Below, one piece after another: positions 26,165 to 36,848 of a DNA stretch of 64,000 nt; within the stretch, counting starts at the first letter, position 1, and each line of letters opens with the position of its first letter. The DNA comes from Oscillospiraceae bacterium (GTDB taxonomy: Bacteria > Bacillota > Clostridia > Oscillospirales > Ruminococcaceae): positions 29,457-93,456 of the forward strand of contig JAJQGT010000015.1 in assembly GCA_021201135.1 (NCBI GenBank). Direction: 5' to 3'. Under the pieces are notes generated by a model, which saw nothing but the letters and a program-made list of their open reading frames with translations, was not told where the DNA came from and searched no databases. The position numbers were made by a program, and so were the translations under genes.

Positions 26165-29146
26165 TCATGTTTTCATTTTTCTCAGAAGCAAAAGCTCCCG
26201 AATTTCTGCTATGTGCGTCTGTGTAAACCAAAGCTTTTCTTGCATAAAGTTTATTTCTACTGGTGACTGTTTTTCAATATCAGCTCTTGATAATCCCGAA
26301 ATCTTGTTCATAAGGATGTCAGCGCCATATTGACGCATACCCCTGAATTTTGCGGCACAGTTAGGACATAAGCACAAATACATTGGGCTAAGTTCTTTTT
26401 CTGGCTCTTTTTCGATTTGACAGGCTTCAACATTATCACAAGCGCAATGACACATTTGACAAGCGACTTTTGAACTTCTATAAGAGCGGTATATATGCTT
26501 AACATACGCCTGAACCTCATCGACAGGCTTACTAACACGTTCACGTCTCCATACTTCTCTGTATTCCACGGGAGATGCTTCGCTTAATAGTTTTTCTGAA
26601 TGTCTATGCAAGGTGTCCCAGTTTGGCTTATCTGATTCCGGAAAATCAAAGTCTTCTTCAAAATCTTGTTCAATGACAGAGCTTTCTTCTTTGCTCTCCG
26701 CAGAATAAAGGTGAACAATTTTGTCAAGCTCAGATGCAGATATTCCGTATCGTCTTTGTGATTCTTGCTCAAAGCTCTCAGAAGTCTGTTTGCTTTCTAC
26801 AATGTCGGTTGTTGTGTCTACAGGCGATTCTTGATTCTCACTGTTTGTTGGAATTGCCATTGACGATTCGACAGGCTTAAAGCCTAATATGCTGTAAAGC
26901 TTTGATTTTGGATTGACATTTCCATATAGTTCGGGGTTCAGCTCAAGACAAGTTATTACATCCGCTGACACAAGCTTGTTATCTTTTGTGTACAACCATT
27001 TAGGTCGTTTCCTTTGCTTTTGTATTACATCGTAGTAGTCAGGCAAATCTGGATTCAATTCTAAAAGGATTCGAGCATACTCTGGCTCTATTTCATGTGA
27101 CCGAGGATCTTGTGAGATTAGAAACCTGTTCCTATTGATGAATTTAAAAATAAACAATGACTTCTCTGCCGAATTACTGCTTGAAGGTTTGTATTGAATG
27201 AAATCAAGAACTTCGCAAAGACATTTTATAGTAAAGTCCTCTTGAAACGGAAGCACGTCGCTATACCCATCTGATAAATTATCACTTATTCCTGCCATTT
27301 TTAGTAAGTGGATGAAATAAGATAATTCATCACTGCTAAGATTGTCTCGATAAAAGTCAATATCAACATAAGTGTAATCTCTGACACCATAAAAATAACT
27401 TTCAATACTTCCATCATGACAGGAAGAAAAATATACATCATTTATTCTACTTGTATTGCCATCTCCTAAAATGATGTATTTACTATGACCAATTGTACGA
27501 CATCTAATGTATGCGAAATTGATAAGCAACGAACTGATTTCCCAGTCGTGTGCAACGTGTTGCTTAGCGTAAAATAAAAGTTCTTTTAAATCTCTTATGT
27601 GTTCCGTAACCGACGGAATACTCTTGTTGTTGATAATTATTTTAGACTTTAGGTATGTAAAATAATCACTTTCCTTATGCTCAGTTCTTTTTATTGACTC
27701 ACACATATGCCCCGGAACTTTTTGTAGTCCTAAAGTATTTATAAAAAAGCCCTTGCATTCTTTAAATATCTTCTCGTCAACTACATTGACATCAGCATTT
27801 GCTACACGGACATCAGATGGGGTATAAACATTTAGTTCTGTACTTCCTGCTGACTTGTATAGCTGTACAAATTTGCCACTTGAGGTCTTAATGAAATCTA
27901 CGGATGATATATTATGCCCTGCATTTTTGTACGAGAACAAGATTTTTTCTCTCATACACTTCAAATTGTAGAATCGAACGAGCCACTCATCGGTGCGACT
28001 AGAAAGAAAATCCTTGTTATTCCTAAGAGGTATCCTTAGACTGCTTGGCGTAAGAACTTTTATATTAAGACTTCCTGTTATAAATTGATTTGCATTTTTA
28101 TAATGTTCAAGCTCTAACGAAGGAAGTGCCAACCAATGATAACTCTTTCCATCCGAAAATAATTCTGATAACACCTCGTCAGTAAATACCTCAGAAAACT
28201 CAGCATCTTCAAAAATCTTTGCAGTCTTCGAAGATGTGTATCCTCCTTCTTTGCACGGCAAATAATCTTCTTTTGAAAAAAGCTCATACATTTTGTCATA
28301 CATAACTTTAAAGAGAGAATAGCCTTTGAACACGCTTTCATCAACTGGAAGGACATTAATCAAGCTGTAGTTTAAGATTCCTTGTTCTCTTAATTCTCGA
28401 ACACTGTCACAAAGCAATTCTGCTGTTTGTTCAGCAAGCTTCTTGTTGTATTCATCATTAGCAAGAACTTTACAATCTTCTGAAATATGGTACAAACCGC
28501 TGACGATGAAGTTCAGTCTGCTCCTTGTATTCGTTGGGAAACTAACAAAGATATTTGAATTCCTTACTTCCTTAAATTCATACTTACCATCGTCAGTATT
28601 GCTGACTCTAAAAGCGACATCAACAGGAGACTGATTTCCTGCTTGTTGCGAAAAAACGAGATATGAATCATCTTTACTGGTTTCGACATCACTCATAGTG
28701 CCATTGAAATGTCGAATCACTGAGCAATGGTCATTAACTTGCTGCCTGTCAACCGCAAATATTTTTTCAATCATCAAGGAATCCGTATTAATCTTATAAC
28801 TTACCGCTTTCAGGCTCTTTGCAAATAGAAGCGAATTAATATCCAAATTCTGCAATTCATTTGAAAGCTCGCTTTTCAAATCCTCAATATTTTCACGATG
28901 CGAATCTTTCAGTAAAGCTCCATAAGGTACAAGTTGCCTTTTTGCACTGTTCCGTACAAGGTTCTGATATTTTATACCAACAATGCGCTTGATGCCAGAA
29001 GTCTTATCTTTGCTTCCTTGAATATAATTATTGAATATATCCTGATTATCATACACTACTGTGAAACCATCGTTATTCAGAAAGAAAAATATGATGTTAG
29101 CACCTTCACGGTCCGCCTTCAGGAAACTTTCGTAAATACAATTCAT
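26165..29146 (-). CDS. Sacsin/HSP90-like large protein with degenerate ATPase region
   Basis: 993 residues, strong GGAGGTAGGGTT site, 26 bases after the helicase stop. The N-terminal 250 residues read like the sacsin-type GHKL ATPase family (LLFAKSLKAVSYKI; NIFVSFPTNTRSRLNFIVSG; a downstream LPVDES segment). The Glu/Asn, DxGxG and GxGF boxes are missing or altered, so ATP binding is doubtful. A long middle region is followed by a disordered acidic part (about 765-860) and a C-terminal cysteine cluster (CQMCHCACDNVEAC and LCLCPNC), a likely zinc site. Clearly A/T-rich. Role unknown; partner of the helicase by operon context. Confidence 0.65.
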   Translation of the reverse strand: MNCIYESFLKADREGANIIFFFLNNDGFTVVYDNQDIFNNYIQGSKDKTSGIKRIVGIKYQNLVRNSAKRQLVPYGALLKDSHRENIEDLKSELSNELQNLDINSLLFAKSLKAVSYKINTDSLMIEKIFAVDRQQVNDHCSVIRHFNGTMSDVETSKDDSYLVFSQQAGNQSPVDVAFRVSNTDDGKYEFKEVRNSNIFVSFPTNTRSRLNFIVSGLYHISEDCKVLANDEYNKKLAEQTAELLCDSVRELREQGILNYSLINVLPVDESVFKGYSLFKVMYDKMYELFSKEDYLPCKEGGYTSSKTAKIFEDAEFSEVFTDEVLSELFSDGKSYHWLALPSLELEHYKNANQFITGSLNIKVLTPSSLRIPLRNNKDFLSSRTDEWLVRFYNLKCMREKILFSYKNAGHNISSVDFIKTSSGKFVQLYKSAGSTELNVYTPSDVRVANADVNVVDEKIFKECKGFFINTLGLQKVPGHMCESIKRTEHKESDYFTYLKSKIIINNKSIPSVTEHIRDLKELLFYAKQHVAHDWEISSLLINFAYIRCRTIGHSKYIILGDGNTSRINDVYFSSCHDGSIESYFYGVRDYTYVDIDFYRDNLSSDELSYFIHLLKMAGISDNLSDGYSDVLPFQEDFTIKCLCEVLDFIQYKPSSSNSAEKSLFIFKFINRNRFLISQDPRSHEIEPEYARILLELNPDLPDYYDVIQKQRKRPKWLYTKDNKLVSADVITCLELNPELYGNVNPKSKLYSILGFKPVESSMAIPTNSENQESPVDTTTDIVESKQTSESFEQESQRRYGISASELDKIVHLYSAESKEESSVIEQDFEEDFDFPESDKPNWDTLHRHSEKLLSEASPVEYREVWRRERVSKPVDEVQAYVKHIYRSYRSSKVACQMCHCACDNVEACQIEKEPEKELSPMYLCLCPNCAAKFRGMRQYGADILMNKISGLSRADIEKQSPVEINFMQEKLWFTQTHIAEIRELLLLRKMKT

Positions 29147-29172
29147 AACCCTACCTCCAAATCATTTTAATA

Positions 29173-32100
29173 TCAATTCCCAATCTCCAAGATGCCGTTT
29201 GCAATCGCTGTGGTAAGAATATCTGTTGTTGCGCTCTTGTCGTTGATGTCTTTGATTTTCTCCTCATAGTTGCTCGTGACAGATTCAAGTTCGCTCGAAT
29301 ACATTCTTTTGAGCTTGTCATCCGTCGTATCCTTGACTTTTTGCTTCAAAGACCTTTGCCTTGCTGTGAAGTTGTTCGTCAGGCTTTCGATTTTGTATTT
29401 TGATAAATTCTGAGCTTCTGTCAGAGCCTCACTCTTTGCACTTGTCCAAAGTGCAATGTGCTTTTGCTCAAGCGAATCCCAGTCGGAGGGCTGTATTTTC
29501 AACTTGTTTGTGCAGTTCTGAGCCTCCTGAAGAATATCCGGAAGCTCTTTTGCTATGGAATCATCATTGCAGACAACAACTAATTTGAAATGGGGATTCA
29601 GACCGACATAGCTCCAAGCATAAACAGAGAAGTAATATTTGCCCGCAGGAAGGTTGTCGCTGGTGTACTGCAAATGGATATATGATTGCTCATTTGTTTT
29701 GTAGTAAGCCGCCGCCTGTTTTGCCAACGGGTGCATTGCCGTGATAAAGAAAGCGTCTTTATTATGCTCGGCGGCATCGGAATCAAAAGTGATTGCGTGA
29801 TACTGATTGCTACCCTTGAGGTACATATCCCAGCTTCTTCTGACGGCATTCTTGCTTTCCGGAAGCTTTTTAAAATCCTCACGCAAAACAGCTCTGGCTT
29901 CCGCAGAAAGTCTTAACTGTCTAACTGCACCCTCTCCGAAAACAGAAGAATTCTGCCCGGTTCTCTCATACAGATATTGTTCAATCATTATCTGAAGATA
30001 GCTTTGAGTAAGCCAAGGATTCTCTGCATTTCTTATCTCCTGTGCTGTTGTGTATTCGGACAAATCGAAGCCGAATAGCTCCTTTTCTTCTTCCTCCAGA
30101 TTGTTGAGTTCCTGAATGTTGCGAATTTCGTTATCCGTCATCTGTTCAATTTTAGTTCTGCGTTCCTGTTCGGTGAGATTTGAGTCTGTAGCTATCTGAT
30201 CTAATTGGGTAGCAATATCTCCGAGTATCTTTTCGCATTCGCCGATGCTGTTCTCAAACACACCTATTCTCATGAGGCATCGATAATAAATATCCGCATC
30301 AACAGTTCCCTCGGTTATCATGTTGTATATGCTGACAGTCTCACTTTGCTGACCTCGTCTGTCGATACGACCTATGCGCTGTTCAATTCGCATCGGGTTC
30401 CAAGGCAGGTCATAATTTATCATCATATCGCAGAACTGATAGTCGAGACCTTCTGAGCCTACTTCCGTAAAGAGCAGAATGTCAATAGCATCTTTATCTT
30501 CTTTCGGAAGCTGGAACCTGTCACGCAATTCACAGCGAATGTCATCCTTTACACTGCCGTCAATTTGTGCGACACGCAGTCCTGTTGCAGCTAACTTTTT
30601 GCAAAGATAGCTGAGGGTGTATCTGAAAGTGCTGAAAATGATAATCTTGTTGTTTTCCTGCTTCTGCTTTTCCTGAATCGCTGACATCATAAGGTCAAAC
30701 TTAGGATCATCGTCAGAAAGATTGTCAGCCATCTGAAGAAGTCTCTCCGACAGTGCCTTAAGTGTACCGTAATCTTTACTGTCAAACGAAAGTGCTTCAT
30801 ACTCGGTATCCGGATCATCGTCTATCTGTGCAAATCGACGGTCTACTATGTCCCTTATGTGAGGAGCAAGACCGAAAATACAGCTTGCGGCTTGTCTTTT
30901 GATTGTGGACATCATAAACGGTACGGAACGAGCAGAACCGTGCAGATGCAACAGCGCATTGTGTTCAAATCTCAGCAATTCGTCATGAAGCTCCTGCTGT
31001 TCGGGCGTAAAATTCACAGAAAGGGTATAGGGACGACGAATGCAGAAATCCTGAATATCCTTGCGGCGTGTTCGGTTAAGCATAGTGTTGAAGCTATTGA
31101 GACTTTCAACTTTGGATATAAGCTCTACACGTTCTTCTCTTGAGATTTTGTCCTGACGCAAAGTCTTAACTGCAGAAATATATGCGGGATTGGTAGCAAT
31201 GACATTTTCGCCCCACTGAGTATCCAGAAGATTTTCCAATTCATCCAAGGCGTTTTGTTGCCAGTTATCCCCGGCTTTACGCATGATTTTTGAACAGCGG
31301 GAAATATTAGCGTTCGGGCGTGACATCATGCTGAATGTGGCTTTGTCTATGACAACATCCGGACGAAGAACATTCAAAAGTGTATACAAGTCATCATCAC
31401 TTGTCTGAAGCGGTGTAGCTGTCAGCATAACAACGGCATCTGCATGGTCGCAGAAATACTTCACACACTTATACTCGTATGCTTTCTCTTTTTCCATGCT
31501 ACCGTTGCGGATATGGTGAGCCTCATCCACAATGACGAGATCAAAATGCGGTGCAGGGTCGAGGTCTTTTAAACCGAATGATTTTGATTTTTTGCTATGC
31601 TCGCCGTTGTATGTACGACCGTCAAGAACAGAGTATGGAATTATAGCTTTGTTGTATCTTATTGACCATTCTCCGTCCCTGTCTGTATCAGATATAATCT
31701 GTCTCAGTGTTGCGCCATCCACGGAAATGAAATCTTCATCAAATCGTTTCATTTCAAGCTCCCATTTTCTTTCCGCAACAAGAGGCTTCGGACATATGAT
31801 TAAAACTTTCTCAAGGTCATGTCTCGCCTGTAGCTCTTTAATAATCAGACCGGCTTCGATGGTCTTTCCAACGCCTACGCTATCGGCAATAAGAATTCTC
31901 GGCTCATCCGAATGTATGAGCTTAAGTGCAGGTCTGAACTGATATGGGACAAAATCGATTCTCGCAGAATTAAGAGAGTACAGACTTCTCCCTGACGGAT
32001 TATTTATCTGGTAAGCGGTCAGAGTGCTTCTGAATGTATTAACATCAACCCAATTATAAGAGACCTCATTTATAAACGGTGCGATCTGACCTGAGTAAAA

Positions 32101-32769
32101 CGTCTTGATGGAACCGTCAACAAAGACGTTAAATTTTTTTGTACCGCCAACGTCAGAAACGGACATGACTATTCCCTTGACATTCGGATTGCCAATGAGA
32201 TACACTATACTATTTTCAGCAATATCAATGTCATTGTTACTTACAATAGCAACTTCGGTATCTGCGTTTTTGCCATCTGTTTGGTCGTTACTGATACTTG
32301 CAAAATCAACTGTAGAGGGAGATTTAACATCGTCTATCATACGGTCAATTTCATTCAGAAGCTTATCGTCGCAACCCAACTGAGTCAGGAATTCATGAAG
32401 CGTGTTTAAATCAGATACGATTGTATCTTTGCCAGGCAAGTCTGCACTACAATGCGCCCAATTATTGCGGACGCCCATCATAGCCCGGATAACTTCTCTT
32501 TCATGCGTAGGCAGATAAGCTACGGTTCTGAGAGTATGCCAAGACTTATCCGCAATACGGAGCAGAGCCGCCAAGTCAAAATCAGACAGCTTAGTAAATC
32601 TGTTTTCAGCTGCCAACTCACGCTGATGATAACTGAGATTTCCGATGACACTGTCTTCCCACCAGTCAGGTGAAGTACGGCTCAACAGCTTTTCCAACCA
32701 CTGAGCCAATTCAGATGCCGATGTGTGCAGATATGTGTTCATCCTGCTTACTATCTGATTCGAGTTCAT
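29173..32769 (-). CDS. SNF2/RapA-like helicase with N-terminal HEPN domain
   Basis: 1198 residues from MNSNQIVSRMNTYL (AAGGAG 7 bases upstream). Residues about 10-130 look like a Swt1-type HEPN domain with the RX4H motif RNNWAH (101-106), the catalytic pattern of HEPN RNases. The SNF2 core has Walker A GVGKT (about 299-303), DEAH (415-418), LTATPLQ, and a C-terminal helicase lobe with GSEGLDYQFCDMMINYDLPW and QRIGRIDRRGQ. The layout resembles DrmD of DISARM, but no drmABC genes are present. First gene of the cargo operon; probably a DNA-translocating sensor or effector in phage defence. Confidence 0.85.
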   Translation of the reverse strand: MNSNQIVSRMNTYLHTSASELAQWLEKLLSRTSPDWWEDSVIGNLSYHQRELAAENRFTKLSDFDLAALLRIADKSWHTLRTVAYLPTHEREVIRAMMGVRNNWAHCSADLPGKDTIVSDLNTLHEFLTQLGCDDKLLNEIDRMIDDVKSPSTVDFASISNDQTDGKNADTEVAIVSNNDIDIAENSIVYLIGNPNVKGIVMSVSDVGGTKKFNVFVDGSIKTFYSGQIAPFINEVSYNWVDVNTFRSTLTAYQINNPSGRSLYSLNSARIDFVPYQFRPALKLIHSDEPRILIADSVGVGKTIEAGLIIKELQARHDLEKVLIICPKPLVAERKWELEMKRFDEDFISVDGATLRQIISDTDRDGEWSIRYNKAIIPYSVLDGRTYNGEHSKKSKSFGLKDLDPAPHFDLVIVDEAHHIRNGSMEKEKAYEYKCVKYFCDHADAVVMLTATPLQTSDDDLYTLLNVLRPDVVIDKATFSMMSRPNANISRCSKIMRKAGDNWQQNALDELENLLDTQWGENVIATNPAYISAVKTLRQDKISREERVELISKVESLNSFNTMLNRTRRKDIQDFCIRRPYTLSVNFTPEQQELHDELLRFEHNALLHLHGSARSVPFMMSTIKRQAASCIFGLAPHIRDIVDRRFAQIDDDPDTEYEALSFDSKDYGTLKALSERLLQMADNLSDDDPKFDLMMSAIQEKQKQENNKIIIFSTFRYTLSYLCKKLAATGLRVAQIDGSVKDDIRCELRDRFQLPKEDKDAIDILLFTEVGSEGLDYQFCDMMINYDLPWNPMRIEQRIGRIDRRGQQSETVSIYNMITEGTVDADIYYRCLMRIGVFENSIGECEKILGDIATQLDQIATDSNLTEQERRTKIEQMTDNEIRNIQELNNLEEEEKELFGFDLSEYTTAQEIRNAENPWLTQSYLQIMIEQYLYERTGQNSSVFGEGAVRQLRLSAEARAVLREDFKKLPESKNAVRRSWDMYLKGSNQYHAITFDSDAAEHNKDAFFITAMHPLAKQAAAYYKTNEQSYIHLQYTSDNLPAGKYYFSVYAWSYVGLNPHFKLVVVCNDDSIAKELPDILQEAQNCTNKLKIQPSDWDSLEQKHIALWTSAKSEALTEAQNLSKYKIESLTNNFTARQRSLKQKVKDTTDDKLKRMYSSELESVTSNYEEKIKDINDKSATTDILTTAIANGILEIGN

Positions 32770-32836
32770 ATTCAAACTCCTTCTCATTTATCTTTTAAGG
32801 CAAAGCATTTTAAATCGATACAATTACCCATTAAAT

Positions 32837-32865
32837 ATTATAAGACTTTTTGTTGAAAAACGCAA
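32837..32865 (-). promoter_or_regulatory. Candidate promoter of the helicase cargo operon
   Basis: Minus-strand TTGCGT (32860-32865), 17-base spacer, TATAAT (32837-32842). Weak -35 box; lies outside the inverted repeats that bound the XRE segment. Confidence 0.6.
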
Positions 32866-32899
32866 GATACTAAGCTGTGTCTTTTGCGAATAATATACA

Positions 32900-32966
32900 G
32901 GGTTTGGGACACTCCCAACAAGCAAAAATCGCCGAGTGTGGCAACACCGGCTGTGCTTGCTATTCT
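32900..32966 (+). repeat. Left inverted repeat bounding the XRE/promoter segment
   Basis: Contains a dyad (GGGTTTGGG, 4 bases, TCCCAA), then AGTGTG, then GGCTGTGCTTGCTATTCT (32949-32966). The same blocks occur in reverse complement at 33597-33654. Confidence 0.88.
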
Positions 32967-32977
32967 CAAAAACTCAT

Positions 32978-33020
32978 ATATAAAAACAGGCAAGGTAGTT
33001 CGAAGATCTACCTTGCCTGT
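32978..33020 (-). terminator. XRE regulator gene terminator
   Basis: 13-bp perfect stem ACAGGCAAGGTAG/CTACCTTGCCTGT (32986-32998 and 33008-33020) followed on the minus strand by TTTTTATATA. Confidence 0.88.
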
Positions 33021-33025
33021 CAGTT

Positions 33026-33442
33026 TTATTCGTTATCCTTCCTGTATTTCTTCGGTGTATACTTTTCTTTATTCTTCTCTTTTGCAATCCAGTAGGCTTC
33101 TTGCAAAGCTCGCATCACGGCATCCTTTTCTTCCTCTTGCATTTCTCCTCCGGCAAAAAGTGCAGATATATCGGCGACCAATTCTTCCGCTTGCCTTGCA
33201 CCCTTGTAGCCGTATGTCTGCTGTGCCTGAAGGACAAATTCCTCATCTTCGGACAGAAGATAGTTGACATCGCATCCTAAAGCATCTGCCAATTTTGCAT
33301 AAACTGCTCGCTGTTTTGGATAGCGACCGTCAACTTCGTAGTTACGAATCGTCCTCAAGGAAAGTCCGCAGAACTCTCCTAATTCCGTTTGTGACATCTT
33401 CTTTTCTTTCCTGAGCTTTCTAACCTTTTCGCCAAACTTCAT
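33026..33442 (-). CDS. XRE family transcriptional regulator of the element
   Basis: 138 residues. An N-terminal Cro/CI-type helix-turn-helix (about 5-60: VRKLRKEKKMSQTELGEFCG, TIRNYEVDGRYP) is followed by a charged helical C-terminal region ending in a Lys-rich tail. It probably represses its own promoter and the recombinase promoter facing it at 33494-33522; the 20-bp region between the two has GTAG/CTAC symmetry. Divergent to the recombinase gene. The whole gene lies between perfect 18-bp inverted repeats. Confidence 0.88.
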   Translation of the reverse strand: MKFGEKVRKLRKEKKMSQTELGEFCGLSLRTIRNYEVDGRYPKQRAVYAKLADALGCDVNYLLSEDEEFVLQAQQTYGYKGARQAEELVADISALFAGGEMQEEEKDAVMRALQEAYWIAKEKNKEKYTPKKYRKDNE

Positions 33443-33493
33443 ATTGAGAACCTCACTCGGAAAAATATTTTCCCATTATTTTGCCTGAACCTA

Positions 33494-33522
33494 TTGACAC
33501 CGGTACTTTATTTGCTTATAAT
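33494..33522 (+). promoter_or_regulatory. Recombinase operon promoter
   Basis: TTGACA (33494-33499), 17-base spacer, TATAAT (33517-33522). It points at the XRE promoter, so the two transcripts overlap at their 5' ends. Confidence 0.87.
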
Positions 33523-33547
33523 AAGAGTAGGCAATTATTCTACCTAT

Positions 33548-33576
33548 ATTATAAGAAAAACTTGCCGATTTGTCAA
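33548..33576 (-). promoter_or_regulatory. XRE regulator promoter
   Basis: Minus-strand TTGACA (33571-33576), 17-base spacer, TATAAT (33548-33553). Face to face with the recombinase promoter, 25 bases apart; candidate operator GTAG-N9-CTAC at 33527-33543. Confidence 0.87.
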
Positions 33577-33596
33577 TGGGGTTTAAGGAAACTTGA

Positions 33597-33654
33597 AGAA
33601 TAGCAAGCACAGCCGATGTATATACACACTGCATTTTGGGAAATCCCCAAACCC
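33597..33654 (-). repeat. Right inverted repeat bounding the XRE/promoter segment
   Basis: Reverse complement carries GGGTTTGGG, 4 bases, TCCCAA, AGTGTG and an exact copy of the 18-base block (33597-33614). Confidence 0.88.
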
Positions 33655-33681
33655 TTTGTCACTCTAAAAAGGAAGGTGGAT

Positions 33682-33882
33682 ATGCAAGAAAGAAACAATA
33701 ATATTCGGGTGGACGAAAGCGGCGCACGTTACGCTATCGTTCCGATGTGGCAGGAGCTTCCTAAGATTACAGTGCGTCTGGAATCCGGAAACACTACCTA
33801 TCATTTCACCGGAAGCTTCGATGGAAGATGCACTCTTCCCGAAAAAGTTATGAAGCTGATGGATGAAGAAAAGAGCGTGTAA
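33682..33882 (+). CDS. Small protein preceding the recombinase (66 aa)
   Basis: 66 residues from MQERNNNIRVDESGARYA with GGAAGGTGGAT upstream; a longer frame from 33616 would start within the inverted repeat. Soluble, with strand-forming residues (ITVRLESGNTTYHFTGSF). Its position between the promoter and the serine recombinase suggests co-transcription; similar short genes often precede recombinases on clostridial elements. It could be a recombination directionality factor, but no motif supports this. Confidence 0.68.
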   Translation: MQERNNNIRVDESGARYAIVPMWQELPKITVRLESGNTTYHFTGSFDGRCTLPEKVMKLMDEEKSV

Positions 33883-35606
<1,724 letters not shown>

Positions 35607-35649
35607 CCTCGGAAAAACGTATAAGACCTGTCTTATGACGGGTGAGCCT

Positions 35650-35690
35650 GAAAGGGGAGGGGGACCATGCGTAGCATGGTGGAGGGGTTT
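35650..35690. repeat. Right half of the interrupted composite repeat
   Basis: Starts GAAAGGGGAGGGGG, contains CCATGCGTAGCATGG, and ends GAGGGGTTT. Continues the unit broken at 22240. Confidence 0.88.
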
Positions 35691-35698
35691 CAATCAAA

Positions 35699-36070
35699 TT
35701 ACTTGATCTCAACAGTAGCGCCAGCCTCTTCGAGCTTAGCCTTGAGTTCGTCAGCCTCTGCCTTGGAAACGCCTTCCTTGACGTTCTTGGGAGCGCCTTC
35801 GACGAATTCCTTGGATTCCTTAAGACCCAAGCCGAGGATATCCTTGACAGCCTTGATAACGGGCATCTTAGCGTCGTTGAAGGAAGCGAGGACAACGGTG
35901 AATTCGGTCTGCTCAGCGGGAGCAGCAGCGGCAGCACCTGCAGCGGGAGCAGCAGCAACTGCAGCGGTAACGCCGAATTCTTCCTGGATTGCGTCAATGA
36001 GTTCCTTGAGTTCCAATACGGAAAGACCCTTGACGTCTTCTACAAACTTTAAAATTTTCTCTGAAGCCAT
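35699..36070 (-). CDS. rplL: 50S ribosomal protein L7/L12
   Basis: 123 residues. An N-terminal dimerisation helix ([21 protein letters not shown]), an Ala/Pro-rich hinge (about 38-55), and the C-terminal factor-binding domain ([20 protein letters not shown]) that recruits GTPase factors to the ribosome stalk. AAGGAG precedes the ATG. It follows rplJ by 61 bases. Normally rpoB would come next; here a repeat and the 13.4-kb element lie downstream. Confidence 0.98.
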   Translation of the reverse strand: MASEKILKFVEDVKGLSVLELKELIDAIQEEFGVTAAVAAAPAAGAAAAAPAEQTEFTVVLASFNDAKMPVIKAVKDILGLGLKESKEFVEGAPKNVKEGVSKAEADELKAKLEEAGATVEIK

Positions 36071-36131
36071 TTTAGTAAATCTCCTTTAAATGTAATAATC
36101 AAAATTGTTGGTGAGGATTGCGAAGCTTTGA

Positions 36132-36635
36132 TTAAGCCGCTTCCTCCTGCTTGTCTGCCAAAGCCTGAAGCGTTGCCGCAAGCTTCTGCATGGGACCCTG
36201 AAGAGAACCGACGAGCTGAGAAAGAAGTACATCTCTTGAAGGAATCTTCGAAAGAGCCATAACTCCGTCTGCATCATAGACTTCGGAGCCGATGAAGCCG
36301 GCCTTGAGCTTGAAGTTTTCGTGCTCTTCGGCGTACTTGCCGAGGATTCTTGCGGCGGCGGTTTCGTCGTCAGCGGAAACTGCGATTGCGGTGGTGCCGG
36401 AAAGGACGTCCGTGAGAGCGTCATAGCCGGAATCCTGCATTGCGAATCTGAGAAGAGTGTTCTTCTCGACGGTGTACTTGATGCCTGCTTCACGAAGCTC
36501 TTTACGGAGGGCGGTGTCCTCTTCAACGGTGATACCGCTGTAGCTGACAAGAACGCCTGCCTTTGAGTTCTTAAGCATCTCGCTGATTTCAGCGACCTTA
36601 GCCTTCTTGGCGCTAAGAACATTTGCGTTGGGCAT
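36132..36635 (-). CDS. rplJ: 50S ribosomal protein L10
   Basis: 167 residues from MPNANVLSAKKAKVAEI, with AGAGGTGAAATCA upstream (an earlier ATG at 36671 is in the leader). L10 anchors L7/L12 dimers to 23S rRNA through its C-terminal helix. The typical segment LRFAMQDSGYDALTDVLSGTTAIA is present. It is the first gene of an rplJ-rplL unit with its own promoter and an L10-leader autoregulatory RNA. Confidence 0.98.
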   Translation of the reverse strand: MPNANVLSAKKAKVAEISEMLKNSKAGVLVSYSGITVEEDTALRKELREAGIKYTVEKNTLLRFAMQDSGYDALTDVLSGTTAIAVSADDETAAARILGKYAEEHENFKLKAGFIGSEVYDADGVMALSKIPSRDVLLSQLVGSLQGPMQKLAATLQALADKQEEAA

Positions 36636-36654
36636 TGATTTCACCTCTTTGAAA

Positions 36655-36795
36655 GTTATTTTTTGCCCCAATTTCTATAAGAAAAGTCCTTCTCCCGACA
36701 GGTCGGGAAAAGGACGTAGAATCATAAAACTACTCTTTTCCTCGGCAGGATTTACATCTCGCATTGAGAAAACCGGCTGTCTTTAGAAACGAAGC
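36655..36795 (-). promoter_or_regulatory. Ribosomal L10 leader RNA
   Basis: On the minus strand the leader contains AATCCTGCCGAGG, the conserved internal-loop motif of the Firmicutes L10 leader. A strong hairpin (CCCGACCTGTCGGG, with flanking AAGGAC/GTCCTT) follows. L10 or the L10-L12 complex binds this leader to limit its own synthesis. Motif recognised by eye. Confidence 0.82.
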
Positions 36796-36801
36796 ATATT
36801 A

Positions 36802-36830
36802 TTTATACCATAACCCGAGACGTTTGTCAA
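36802..36830 (-). promoter_or_regulatory. rplJL promoter
   Basis: Minus-strand TTGACA (36825-36830), 17-base spacer, TATAAA (36802-36807). Confidence 0.82.
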
Positions 36831-36848
36831 GGGGATGGGTTGAAATTA

